DNA from: Sphingobacteriales bacterium
Lineage (GTDB): Bacteria > Bacteroidota > Bacteroidia > Chitinophagales > CAIOSU01
Reading direction: 5' to 3'
Assembly (NCBI GenBank): GCA_027483645.1
Contig: JAIXUD010000002.1
Location: forward strand, 248,001 to 312,000
DNA: 64,000 nt
The position numbers and the translations under genes were made by a program. Below, piece by piece: positions 52,815 through 60,522 of this stretch; within the stretch, counting starts at the first letter, position 1; every line of letters starts with the position of its first letter. Below the pieces are notes generated by a model. That model did not search any database. It was not told the DNA's origin and worked only from the letters and a program-made list of their open reading frames with translations.

Positions 52815-54098
52815 ATGAAAAATCTTATCCTCCTCTTATTAGTTTGCTACTCGGCTTTGCTGGGGGCGCAAACGGTGCCTGGCGGGCCGCAACAGCAGCC
52901 TATCGTTATCACCGGTGCTACTATACACGTGGGCAATGGGCAAGTTATCGAGAACGGGTTTATCCATTTCGATAAGGGGAAGATTGTGGCAACTGGTCCG
53001 CAGGCTAACTACCAGCCGATTGCTGGGGCCAAGATTATTGATGGCAAAGGCAAGCATGTATACCCAGGCTTTATTGCCGCCAACACCATTTTGGGCCTTA
53101 CCGAAGTAGATGCCGTGCGCCCTACCCGCGACTTTGCCGAAACAGGCGACCTTAACCCTAACGTGCGCTCCATCATTTCTTACAATACCGATAGTAAAAT
53201 AATCCCGACCCTACGTTTCAATGGCATTTTGTTGGCCGAAGTGGCTCCGCAAGGTGGTACCATACCGGGTACTTCGAGCGTGGTACAATTGGATGCATGG
53301 AACTGGGAAGATGCCGCCTACAAAACCGATGTGGCCATACACCTTAACTGGCCAGCCATGTACCGCCGCACTGGCTGGTGGGCAGAACCTGGCCCAGTAG
53401 AGCAGAACAAAGAATACGATACTAACATCCAGAACCTGCGCGACTTCCTAAAAGAAGCCCAAGCCTATGCGCAGATAGACAAGCCTGCCGTTTACAACCT
53501 GAAGCTGGAAGCGATGAAAGGCCTTTTTAATGGCACCCGCAAGGTACTGGTACATGTGGATGGTAGCCGTGAGATACTGCATGCGCTTGATTTTAAGAAA
53601 GAATTTGGTATCGAGATAGTGATAGTAGGCGGCGAAGATAGTTGGAGGGTAGCCAAGCAATTGAAGGAGGCCAATGTGCCAGTATTGCTGGGTAACACCC
53701 ATGCATTACCCGGCGCACCTGAGGAGGACATCGATATCCGATTTAAATTGCCATATTTGTTGCAACAAGAAGGTGTTTTGGTGGGCTTGAGCATTTGGGG
53801 AAGCTGGGAGCAGCGCAACTTGGCGTTTCATGCAGGCAGCGCTGCCGCTTACGGACTTACCAAGGAGCAGGCTTTGAGTGCCATAACCCTGAACACCGCC
53901 AAAATACTAGGCATCGATAAGCTTACGGGCTCATTGGAAACTGGAAAGGATGCCAATTTGTTCATAAGCCAGGGCGATGCGCTGGATATGCGCACCAACA
54001 TTATTGAGGCTGCCTACATACAAGGGCGTGAGGTAGTACTTGCCGACCACCAACAGGAGCTGAACGAAAAATTCAAGACTAAATACTCCGGTCAATGA
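52815..54098 (+). CDS. Secreted amidohydrolase-fold protein lacking catalytic metal ligands
   Basis: A 427-residue exported protein, signal peptide to LGAQ. It keeps the amidohydrolase core order (VYPGFIAANTILGLTEVDAVRPTRDF, then IPTLRFNGILLAEVAPQGG, then ITLNTAKILGIDKLTGSLETGKDANL) but the HxH motif is replaced (AANTILG) and other His ligands are missing. It resembles the first half of the 1018-residue protein upstream. The two may form a complex in which this subunit is structural (inference). The stop overlaps the next start (ATGA). Confidence 0.88.
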   Translation: MKNLILLLLVCYSALLGAQTVPGGPQQQPIVITGATIHVGNGQVIENGFIHFDKGKIVATGPQANYQPIAGAKIIDGKGKHVYPGFIAANTILGLTEVDAVRPTRDFAETGDLNPNVRSIISYNTDSKIIPTLRFNGILLAEVAPQGGTIPGTSSVVQLDAWNWEDAAYKTDVAIHLNWPAMYRRTGWWAEPGPVEQNKEYDTNIQNLRDFLKEAQAYAQIDKPAVYNLKLEAMKGLFNGTRKVLVHVDGSREILHALDFKKEFGIEIVIVGGEDSWRVAKQLKEANVPVLLGNTHALPGAPEEDIDIRFKLPYLLQQEGVLVGLSIWGSWEQRNLAFHAGSAAAYGLTKEQALSAITLNTAKILGIDKLTGSLETGKDANLFISQGDALDMRTNIIEAAYIQGREVVLADHQQELNEKFKTKYSGQ

Positions 54099-54640
54099 TA
54101 CTGGTATTAGAAAAAGAGTTTGAGCGGCTAGAAAAGCAGCGAAAAGATATACTGAGCGAGGTTCGTGGACTGACCAATGTACAACAGACTTGGCGACCGG
54201 GAACCGACCAATGGAGCCTGCTGGAGGTGTTTGACCACCTGATGACTGCGGAGCGCAATGGCCTTACCTACATGAGTAAGAAGGTATTGGGCATTGATGA
54301 TTTGGAGAAAGGCGGCCTTACATCCGACCTTCGTTTGGCCCTATTGAACAGCTTTTTGCGCCTGCCTGTAAAATTTGAGGCGCCAGAGGCGGCTCAATTT
54401 CAACCGCGGGAGTATTATGAGTTTAAGGCCATTGAGGCAGAATGGGATGCATTACGCGATGAGTGGCGTGCGTTTTTGGATGAATTTGACAAAGATTCTG
54501 CCGAGAAGCTACTGTTTAAGCACCCGTTTATGGGCCGTTTCAACCTAGAGCAAACCCTACGCTTCATCTATGAGCATGTTGACCACCACCGCGCCCAAAT
54601 CAAGCGCATTAAAGAACATGCAGAGTTCTCAAGGTTGTAA
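54095..54640 (+). CDS. DinB-like (DUF664/DinB_2) four-helix protein
   Basis: A 181-residue member of the DinB/YfiT four-helix-bundle superfamily, which includes metal-dependent thiol transferases. The first metal His is in WSLLEVFDHLMTAERN and the HxxxH-type cluster in YEHVDHHRAQIKRI. It overlaps the amidohydrolase gene by four bases and is co-transcribed with it. Substrate unknown; similarity to DNA-damage-induced DinB is structural only. Confidence 0.9.
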   Translation: MILVLEKEFERLEKQRKDILSEVRGLTNVQQTWRPGTDQWSLLEVFDHLMTAERNGLTYMSKKVLGIDDLEKGGLTSDLRLALLNSFLRLPVKFEAPEAAQFQPREYYEFKAIEAEWDALRDEWRAFLDEFDKDSAEKLLFKHPFMGRFNLEQTLRFIYEHVDHHRAQIKRIKEHAEFSRL

Positions 54641-54653
54641 TTTTGTGCTTCTT

Positions 54654-54735
54654 TTAACCACGGAGAACACGGAAAAAGGCACGGAAAAACACAGAATGAG
54701 ATTGTCTTGTGTCTTGTGTCTGGCATCTTGTGTCT
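54654..54735 (+). repeat. Intergenic word repeats: ACCACGGAGAACACGG and CTTGTGTCTTGTGTCT
   Basis: The first part (54654-54694) has degenerate CACGGA and ACACGGAAAA units; the second part (54706-54735) has CTTGTGTC units. Two word families adjoin here. Weak complementarity (CACAG...CTTGTG) exists between them. Confidence 0.6.
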
Positions 54736-54782
54736 AAATCTAAAAATGGTATCTTCGTTTCTGCACCAACCACCAACTTTTC

Positions 54783-55580
54783 ATGTATCAACCTAATCTT
54801 TTTGCGGGCAAAACCATATTGGTAACGGGCGGCGGCAGCGGTATTGGCAAGGCCATCGCTAAGCAATACCTACAACTGGGCGCTACGGTGTTTATAGCAT
54901 CGCGCAAACTGGAAAAGCTGGAGAACGCATTAACAGAATTAGGCCAAATAGGCGACTGCCGCTATCTGGAGTTGAACATCCGCGATGTGGAGTCGATTAA
55001 GGCGGCAGCACAAAACATAAAAGAACAAACCGGCAGGCTGGATGTATTGGTGAACAATGCCGGTGGGCAGTTCCCGTCTGCCGCAGAGCTGATAGCCCCG
55101 AAAGGTTGGAACGCTGTAATAGAAACCAACCTTACCGGCACTTGGCTGATGAGCCAAACCTTTGCCATGGAGTTTTTTATGCCACAAAAGGAAGGGGTTA
55201 TTGTCAATATTATTGCCAACATAGTGCGTGGGTTTCCTGGCATGGCGCATACTGGTGCTGCGCGTGCGGGGGTGGACAACCTTACCAAAACCCTAGCGGT
55301 GGAGTGGGCACCCTACCACATCCGCTTGAATGCCATTGCACCGGGCATCATAAAAAGCACTGGCCTCGACCAATATCCGCCCGATTTGCTCAAGGGCCTT
55401 GAATCAAAAATACCGATGAAACGCCTCGGCGGAACCGATGAAGTGGCGCACTTGGCGTTGTTTTTATCCTCGCCGCTATCCAACTATATTACTGGGCAAA
55501 CCATTTATGTAGATGGCGGCCAAAGCCTTTGGGGCGATGTATGGGAAGTACCCGATTTTGAACCGAAAGAGAAAATCTAA
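54783..55580 (+). CDS. Short-chain dehydrogenase of the enoyl-CoA reductase type
   Basis: A 265-residue SDR with the cofactor motif TGGGSGIGKAIA, NNAGGQFP and the C-terminal GQTIYVDGGQSLWG. The usual Ser-Tyr-x3-Lys triad is absent at its normal place: the sequence reads MAHTGAARAGVDNLTK. This HxGAARAGVxNLTK pattern is characteristic of the peroxisomal trans-2-enoyl-CoA reductase / 2,4-dienoyl-CoA reductase group, so a role in CoA-ester or terpenoid-acid metabolism is likely. It is 12 bases before the holin-like gene. Confidence 0.9.
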   Translation: MYQPNLFAGKTILVTGGGSGIGKAIAKQYLQLGATVFIASRKLEKLENALTELGQIGDCRYLELNIRDVESIKAAAQNIKEQTGRLDVLVNNAGGQFPSAAELIAPKGWNAVIETNLTGTWLMSQTFAMEFFMPQKEGVIVNIIANIVRGFPGMAHTGAARAGVDNLTKTLAVEWAPYHIRLNAIAPGIIKSTGLDQYPPDLLKGLESKIPMKRLGGTDEVAHLALFLSSPLSNYITGQTIYVDGGQSLWGDVWEVPDFEPKEKI

Positions 55581-55592
55581 AACTGATACCGT

Positions 55593-55949
55593 ATGCAGTT
55601 GCTTATTAAACTTTTGCTCAATGGCCTAGCGGTTTATGCCTTAGCGGCCATTTTACCAGGCATTACTGTGGATAATTTTTGGCAGGCCATTATTGTTGCG
55701 GTAGTATTAGCGGTGCTCAACACGTTGCTTAAGCCTTTGTTGGTTATCCTTACCATCCCCATTACCGTGTTTACCCTTGGGTTGTTTTTATTGGTAATAG
55801 ATGCCTTGATACTTTGGCTGGCGGGCAGTATGCTCGATGGCTTTGCGGTAGATGGCTTCTGGTGGGCCTTACTGGGCAGCCTTATCTTGGCCCTTATTAC
55901 CTCAGTACTCGAGAGGTTGGTGTATGATGGGCGAGACAGGCGGAAATAG
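55593..55949 (+). CDS. Four-segment membrane protein, 'phage holin family' (PF04020-type)
   Basis: A 118-residue protein with four hydrophobic segments and the motif AVVLAVLNTLLKPLLVILTIPITVFTLGL, diagnostic of the widespread PF04020-type family (called a holin-like superfamily only by automatic naming). There is no phage context. It ends in a basic tail (RDRRK). Function unknown. Confidence 0.9.
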   Translation: MQLLIKLLLNGLAVYALAAILPGITVDNFWQAIIVAVVLAVLNTLLKPLLVILTIPITVFTLGLFLLVIDALILWLAGSMLDGFAVDGFWWALLGSLILALITSVLERLVYDGRDRRK

Positions 55950-55973
55950 CCTGGCAAAAGCCATATTATTTAT

Positions 55974-56249
55974 TTAAGGCCGCGGCCCTTTATTCACCTC
56001 ATGTTGCTTGCGCCAGCGTAGGCCTTCCCAGCCGCATTGTATGCACTTATACCTTTTAAATGGCAGTAGGCCTAGGGTAAATGCTATCACTACGTGGTCG
56101 CCAGTATTGCGTTTTTTGCGGGTAAGCTTGCCGCCGCACTGGGGGCAATCGTTCTTCTCCATCACCCTAAACAGGCGTAGTGAAATAATTACTAAGAAAA
56201 TGCTACCCAATAGCAACCCTAACAACTCGAGGTCGCTGAAGGTGAACAT
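55974..56249 (-). CDS. Small membrane protein with a zinc-ribbon
   Basis: A 91-residue protein starting at the ATG at 56249 (MFTFSDLELLGLLLG), with one N-terminal membrane segment and a cytoplasmic zinc ribbon with two Cys pairs (CPQCGGKLTRKKR and CIQCGWEG). A hydrophobic stretch between the pairs (VVIAFTLGLLPF) may dip into the membrane. A TTG start nine codons upstream is in frame but not needed. It is convergent with the holin-like gene. Function unknown. Confidence 0.75.
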   Translation of the reverse strand: MFTFSDLELLGLLLGSIFLVIISLRLFRVMEKNDCPQCGGKLTRKKRNTGDHVVIAFTLGLLPFKRYKCIQCGWEGLRWRKQHEVNKGPRP

Positions 56250-56286
56250 TCTCTCAAAAGCTATTTTGGTTAACAATTATCCTAAA

Positions 56287-56628
56287 TTAAACATCCAACC
56301 AATCGCCATTACCGCGGTATTGCTGCCGCGTGCGGGCCTTTTCCATTTCTCTTATTAATATCAACTCCGCAATACCTTCAGCAGCCTCCGAAAAAGAAGC
56401 ATTGGCTAATACAGCCTTTACCTTCATTTCATTTATATCCAACCGGTACAGCAAGTACTTCAACTGGTCGGCATCGTTTTCCATCAAGTAAAAAATCTTG
56501 TTGGCTACTATACGCTTCAACTGTTCCCACCCTTCGGCTTCGTTATTGAATGCTGGTAGGTCGGTGCGGTCAATAGCTAGGTCGCCCGCCAAAAGTGTAA
56601 TAGTCTCGTTTATTATGTCTTCTGGCAA
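56287..56628 (-). CDS. Conserved hypothetical protein, 113 residues
   Basis: A soluble helical protein (IINETITLLAGDLAIDRTDL, then ANKIFYLMENDADQLKYLLYRLDINE, then EAAEGIAELILIREMEKARTRQQY). The C-terminal sequence REMEKARTR is reminiscent of conserved Bacteroidota proteins of unknown role. No ATG is available at the start; TTG at 56628 is used here, and an ATT start about five codons earlier would add INCSA. The frame is open to about 56670. Confidence 0.7.
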   Translation of the reverse strand: MPEDIINETITLLAGDLAIDRTDLPAFNNEAEGWEQLKRIVANKIFYLMENDADQLKYLLYRLDINEMKVKAVLANASFSEAAEGIAELILIREMEKARTRQQYRGNGDWLDV

Positions 56629-56698
56629 CGCGGAGCAATTAATGCGGCGGTAAATGTAACAAAAAATGGTTTACTTGATAAATGATTAGCATAAATAC

Positions 56699-57496
56699 CT
56701 ATATGCGTTCCATTACGCCCATACCGAATAGCGCCAAATCGTATTTCACGGGGTCTTCAGCATCCATTAGTTTCAGGTTGGCCGTTAGCTCCAGCACGGT
56801 ATTAAAGTTGGTCTGCTTATGAGTAATGAGGCCCAGTTTGCGGGCTACACGCTCCACATGCACATCTAGCGGGCATAGCAATTGGCTGGGTTTTATATCG
56901 TGCCACAAGCCAAAGTCTACGCCATTAGGGTCTTTGCGTGCCATCCAGCGCAGGTACATGCACAACCGCTTGCATGATGAGCCCCGCACCGGTGTGGGTA
57001 TGTGCTTTTTGGTGCGGTGTGGTGCATCCTCCAAACTAAAAAAATCGTTGTGAAAGCCAGCCAATGCCTTGCCAATATGCTCATCCGTTGGTGCAAGGTG
57101 TCTGCTAAAAGCGGTTTGAAGACTGCTGTGCTGTTGGTAGTGATGCTTAAGGAACTCCACGAAATACAGCAAATCGGTAGCATTAAAGGTGCGGTGCTTA
57201 AACTCGGTAAGCGTCCTTAAATCATTATCAGTATGGTGCAGCATAAATTCGTGGGGTGCACCTTGAAATAGCCGCTCCAGCTCCAAGCATTTGTTGATGA
57301 TGGTTTTGCGCTGGCCCCAAGCCAATACCGCCGCCAGAAACCCCATAATTTCCACATCCTCAACCTTAGTATAGCGGTGAGGTATGCTAATAGGGTCTAG
57401 CTCGATAAAAGAAGGACAGTTGTACTCCGCCAACTTAGTATCCAGCAAGGCTTTGATGCGGGGCACTTCGCGGGCAGACAGGGTGGAGAGACTCAT
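56699..57496 (-). CDS. TIGR02757 family protein
   Basis: A 265-residue soluble protein of a conserved Bacteroidota-centred family of unknown function. Signature stretches are IPHRYTKVEDVEIMGFLAAVLAWGQR (begins here), RGSSCKRLCMYLRWMARKD, and PLDVHVERVARKLGL. The helical pattern and late Asp-His motif resemble HhH DNA glycosylase-like folds, which is a suggestion only. Its start lies 9 bases from a GTTACGGGTT-type repeat and it is divergent from thioredoxin. Confidence 0.88.
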   Translation of the reverse strand: MSLSTLSAREVPRIKALLDTKLAEYNCPSFIELDPISIPHRYTKVEDVEIMGFLAAVLAWGQRKTIINKCLELERLFQGAPHEFMLHHTDNDLRTLTEFKHRTFNATDLLYFVEFLKHHYQQHSSLQTAFSRHLAPTDEHIGKALAGFHNDFFSLEDAPHRTKKHIPTPVRGSSCKRLCMYLRWMARKDPNGVDFGLWHDIKPSQLLCPLDVHVERVARKLGLITHKQTNFNTVLELTANLKLMDAEDPVKYDLALFGMGVMERI

Positions 57497-57505
57497 GGCT
57501 ACAAA

Positions 57506-57640
57506 GTTACGGGTTGCGAGTTACGAGTTACGGGTTAATTTCGAAATGAAGCAATTGCTATCATCTACATAATAGGCTCTTTTCAAAAAGAACATAAAAT
57601 CTAAAAACCAACTCGCAACCCTTAACTCTTAACCCGTAAC
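57506..57640. repeat. Inverted repeat of GTTACGGGTTGCGAG words between divergent genes
   Basis: The left arm (57506-57540) begins GTTACGGGTTGCGAGTTACG; the right arm (57606-57640) is its imperfect complement, ending CTTAACCCGTAAC. The divergent TIGR02757 and trxA genes start on either side. The word resembles TTAGGG-like telomere text only loosely. Confidence 0.75.
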
Positions 57641-57727
57641 TACAATTATGGGAACTTTCTACACCCCAATTTGATTAATTGGTTGTATTACCTTATTTAT
57701 GTACTCCGTAAAAAAAATAACAATAAC

Positions 57728-58045
57728 ATGGCGTTACAATTGACCGATTCCAACTTCCAGACGGAAGTACTTAGTTCTGATAAAGTATCAATAGTTGACT
57801 TTTGGGCTGAGTGGTGTGGACCTTGCCGCGTGGTAGGACCATTCGTGGAAGAACTTGCTAATGAATATGCAGGACAGGCCGTAATAGGCAAAGTAAACGT
57901 GGACGACAATCCTGGTATTTCTGCCAAATATGGCATCCGCAACATCCCTACCATTTTGTTTATCAAAGGTGGCGAAGTAGTGGACAAGCAAGTGGGCGCC
58001 GTGCCTAAAGCCGTGCTTGAGCAAAAATTGAAAGCCCTACTTTAA
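57728..58045 (+). CDS. trxA: Thioredoxin
   Basis: A 105-residue cytoplasmic thioredoxin with active site WCGPC (Cys30, Cys33), the buried Asp in IVDFWAEWC, the cis-Pro loop NIPTILFIKGG and normal length. The start is the ATG at 57728 (MALQLTD); an in-frame upstream extension to 57671 is not conserved-like. A terminator follows. Confidence 0.97.
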   Translation: MALQLTDSNFQTEVLSSDKVSIVDFWAEWCGPCRVVGPFVEELANEYAGQAVIGKVNVDDNPGISAKYGIRNIPTILFIKGGEVVDKQVGAVPKAVLEQKLKALL

Positions 58046-58068
58046 TAGAGATATTACTACGACCTATG

Positions 58069-58103
58069 AATCCCCCATTGTGCATACGGTGGGGGATTTT
58101 TTT
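58069..58103 (+). terminator. Intrinsic terminator after trxA
   Basis: AATCCCCCA (58069-58077) pairs with TGGGGGATT (58090-58098) and runs into seven T, a G and more T. It begins 24 bases after the trxA stop. Confidence 0.9.
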
Positions 58104-58241
58104 GTTTTATTATCAAGACTGCTTCATTAGATACCATGAGTTGCAAAATAACTGCCACTTATGGATTCTGTCAATTCTTGTGGCTCCTTCAGGGCGAGTT
58201 ATCAATCAATCTACTTCGCGTTCGTTGCGGTTAAGATTTGT

Positions 58242-58300
58242 GTACTTGATACTTGATACCTGCCTGCCGACAGGCAGGCTCACATCTTGATACTAATTAG
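58242..58300 (+). repeat. GATACTTGATACT repeat, copy interrupted by a 20-base palindrome
   Basis: This copy matches 22953-22991 except that CTGCCTGCCGACAGGCAGGC (58260-58279) is inserted after GATAC and one base differs near the end (AAATAG to AATTAG). The insert can fold (GCCTGCC-GACA-GGCAGGC). The copy's end overlaps the stop codon of the gene at 58297. Confidence 0.85.
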
Positions 58301-59688
58301 AAATGAAACCTGAACAGCCCTGTGGCAAATTGGAAATAATCGCGGTCGGCGATGAAGTAGCTTAATAAGTCGGCGGAGCCTACACCTATTTCGTAGCCGT
58401 TATTCTTGCCCACAAATACGTTTACGTACGTTGGCATTACCACCCGCACCTCGCTAAAGGAAAGGCCTGTGCGGAGGAACACCTTATCCCAGCCATTTAC
58501 CTCTGCGCCAATGCCAATTACTGGACCCGTGAAGTTTTTGGGCGATTGGTTGAGTGGGGCAATCAAATCAAAGTAAGGCGTAACCCGCGGGTGAACTTTA
58601 TAAGAGGCTCCCAAAATCAACTTGGCGGGTAGCCACTCAATATTTTTCTCACTACCCTTATAGTAGAATATACCATCGGCTATCAAGTCGTTGAAGGCAG
58701 TTTCTAAGCCGTTTTCCAGATCAATGTTATCACTTAAGTTCTCACGTATCATTACAGGGTTTACTGGCCATTTTATCAAACCGAAATCGTTTAACGACAG
58801 GGCAACACGGGCCTTATCCTTATATAACCAAGTAGCCCCAAAGCCGAAATTGAACCCATGCCCGCTACGGGTGCGGCTGTTGATGTCATCGGGCAGGTTA
58901 ATTGCGCCCAGGTCTTGCCTTAAATAGGGTATGCGCGATACGTAGCCACGTATGTCGCCCTCATTAAAGCGTAGCGCCAAGTCTGCCTGGCCATATACAT
59001 AGCCCAACTTTACACCGCCCAGTAAGGTGTGCTTACTGCTTTTATATAGCTCGTGGGCATAGCCTACGTTAACCTCGTGGGTTATGTTTATCTTCAGGTA
59101 GCTGTCTTCCAGCAGTTCAAACACCTTCTTCTCGTTCACCTTGCCATTATCCATATTGGCCAAAATGATACCTACAACCGTGTCGATATAATTGGCAAAA
59201 CCATCGCCCTGAAACAATACCTCGTTGGCAAAGTCATTAAAATCCGTTTCGAAATTAATGTTGCTGCGGATGTTAATCCCGAAGCTGCCAGCCTTTTTGG
59301 TGTGGAATGAGAACCCCAAATGGGTAACTTCCATATTTGCACTAAACTGTTGACCCAGTATGTTACGGATGGTAAGAGACTCGTCTTTAGGAGTGTTTAT
59401 CTCGCCATGATTGGTTTGGTAACCCATACGCCTGTGAAAGAGGTTGCGCTTGATTTCCTCGCTATAAATCATCGTTTCCGTCTGGAAGAAGCCCAAACTA
59501 AAGCGGTTGCCTTGCGGACTTTTGAGCGCGAGGTTGGATGGGTGCAGGGTGAGTGTTTGATACCCAAATTTCCCTACCGAATGGGCATACTCCCGGTGAG
59601 CGTTCAAGGGGTTTATTTGCCCTTGCGCCATTGTTGCCGAAAGTAATAGCAGCAACATTACGAGCGTATATGTGGTGTGGTTTCGCAC
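58297..59688 (-). CDS. Outer-membrane beta-barrel protein (DUF5723-like)
   Basis: A 463-residue protein with signal peptide (to AQGQ) and repeated amphipathic strands ending in Phe (FATGLFRFHF), as expected for an outer-membrane barrel. HPSNLALKSPQGNRFSLGFFQ at the N-terminus and GFSFHTKKAGSFGINIRS resemble the DUF5723 family of Bacteroidota. No plug or transport motif is seen. Function unknown. Confidence 0.85.
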   Translation of the reverse strand: MRNHTTYTLVMLLLLLSATMAQGQINPLNAHREYAHSVGKFGYQTLTLHPSNLALKSPQGNRFSLGFFQTETMIYSEEIKRNLFHRRMGYQTNHGEINTPKDESLTIRNILGQQFSANMEVTHLGFSFHTKKAGSFGINIRSNINFETDFNDFANEVLFQGDGFANYIDTVVGIILANMDNGKVNEKKVFELLEDSYLKINITHEVNVGYAHELYKSSKHTLLGGVKLGYVYGQADLALRFNEGDIRGYVSRIPYLRQDLGAINLPDDINSRTRSGHGFNFGFGATWLYKDKARVALSLNDFGLIKWPVNPVMIRENLSDNIDLENGLETAFNDLIADGIFYYKGSEKNIEWLPAKLILGASYKVHPRVTPYFDLIAPLNQSPKNFTGPVIGIGAEVNGWDKVFLRTGLSFSEVRVVMPTYVNVFVGKNNGYEIGVGSADLLSYFIADRDYFQFATGLFRFHF

Positions 59689-59846
59689 AGTATTTTCTGG
59701 AAAGCAACAGTGGAAGGCAGGTATTAATACAATACGCTAATTGCCGCTACTTGTTGGGGTTATTGAAAATATTGTGCCATTGTTTAGACCAAGGACGAAG
59801 GACCATAGCTTGCCTTGCCTTTGGCGATGGGACTGCTTCAGACTTG

Positions 59847-60037
59847 AGTTTTGTCGTTCACGAAATGAGTTATGATGCGGGTTATGAGAGATATAATCCC
59901 GCAATCCGTGTTTTAACCACAAAGGGCACCAAGGAAAGCACGAAGGTAACAAAGCCCGTAATATGTACTTAGTGTTCTCTGTGGTTCTTTTCTTCGTGTG
60001 CTTAGTGGTTAATAGTTTTGTCGTTCACGAAGTGAGT
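59847..60037 (+). repeat. Direct repeats (AGTTTTGTCGTTCACGAA...) flanking an inverted repeat
   Basis: AGTTTTGTCGTTCACGAA followed by A/G and TGAGT occurs at 59847-59870 and again at 60014-60037. The inverted repeat between them looks as if it was inserted or duplicated in this element. Confidence 0.75.
59913..60012. repeat. Inverted repeat of TTAACCACAAAG / CTTAGTGGTTAA words
   Basis: The left arm (about 59913-59955: TTAACCACAAAGGGCACC, AAGGAAAGCACGAAGG) and the right arm (about 59967-60012) are imperfect complements. The ends match the outer ends of the 52340-52441 repeat. Confidence 0.75.
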
Positions 60038-60050
60038 ATTGGCGTGGGTT

Positions 60051-60521
60051 TTAAGACAAGATTTTCCCCATCCTGCTATTCAAAAACTCCACCCCATTCA
60101 CGGTTTTGATGTTCTCTTCTTGCAAATAAAACCCTTTGCTGAGGAAGAACGGTCGGGCGGTAAGGCTGCTATCAGTAGTGAGTTGGGGGATGTCCAGCAA
60201 GCGGGCTTCGGCTTCCAAGGCTTGCAATAGTAACGACGCGATGCCTTTGCCTTGGTGCAGGTGGTGCACAAATAGAAAGTCCACATAGCCATCCTCCGGT
60301 TTTAGGCTAATAAAGCCAGAAATTTCACCATCCGTTTCGGCTACCCAAACCTTTTGAAGGAGTAAGCCTTCGTCCCATCGTTGGGTATTACGTTCCGGCT
60401 TACCCCAGGCTGCTAATTGCTGCGGGCTGTAGTCCTTCCTTGCCACCTCATGAACGCTATGGTAGAAGAGCTGGTAGATGGCTTCTATATCGGTGGGGCG
60501 GTATGGGCGTATGGTGGGCAT
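60051..60521 (-). CDS. GNAT family N-acetyltransferase
   Basis: A 156-residue GNAT enzyme. The acetyl-CoA-binding motif A reads VDFLFVHHLHQGKGIASLLLQ with the Q-x2-G-x-(G/A) core; motif B has LTTDSSLTARPFFLSKGFYLQE. The N-terminus IRPYRPTDIEAIYQLFY is typical. Acceptor unknown. It starts 1 base from the end of the following gene unit and is downstream of the lipoprotein gene on the same strand. Confidence 0.92.
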   Translation of the reverse strand: MPTIRPYRPTDIEAIYQLFYHSVHEVARKDYSPQQLAAWGKPERNTQRWDEGLLLQKVWVAETDGEISGFISLKPEDGYVDFLFVHHLHQGKGIASLLLQALEAEARLLDIPQLTTDSSLTARPFFLSKGFYLQEENIKTVNGVEFLNSRMGKILS

Positions 60522-60522
60522 C

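Larger units (their letters stand above)
59689..60050. other. 362-base non-coding region with stacked repeats
   Basis: No convincing gene was found. It holds a GGACGAAGGACC word (59787-59806) like the 31401 repeat in the other orientation, a 24-base near-exact direct repeat (59847-59870 and 60014-60037), and between its copies the inverted repeat at 59913-60012. Confidence 0.7.

Noticed and set aside
57506-57640. Telomere-like repeat
   Set aside because: GTTACGGGTT resembles telomere words only loosely, is inverted rather than one-directional, and is inside a chromosome-like gene context.
58066-58290. 74-codon plus-strand frame after trxA
   Set aside because: It covers the trxA terminator and the GATACTTGATACT repeat; composition is not protein-like.
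59553-59972. 139-codon plus-strand frame running from the DUF5723-like gene into the repeat region
   Set aside because: The first half is antisense to the barrel gene and the second half is repeat sequence.
6054-60012. CRISPR array
   Set aside because: The repeats are degenerate, lack unique spacers of constant length, and no cas genes are near.
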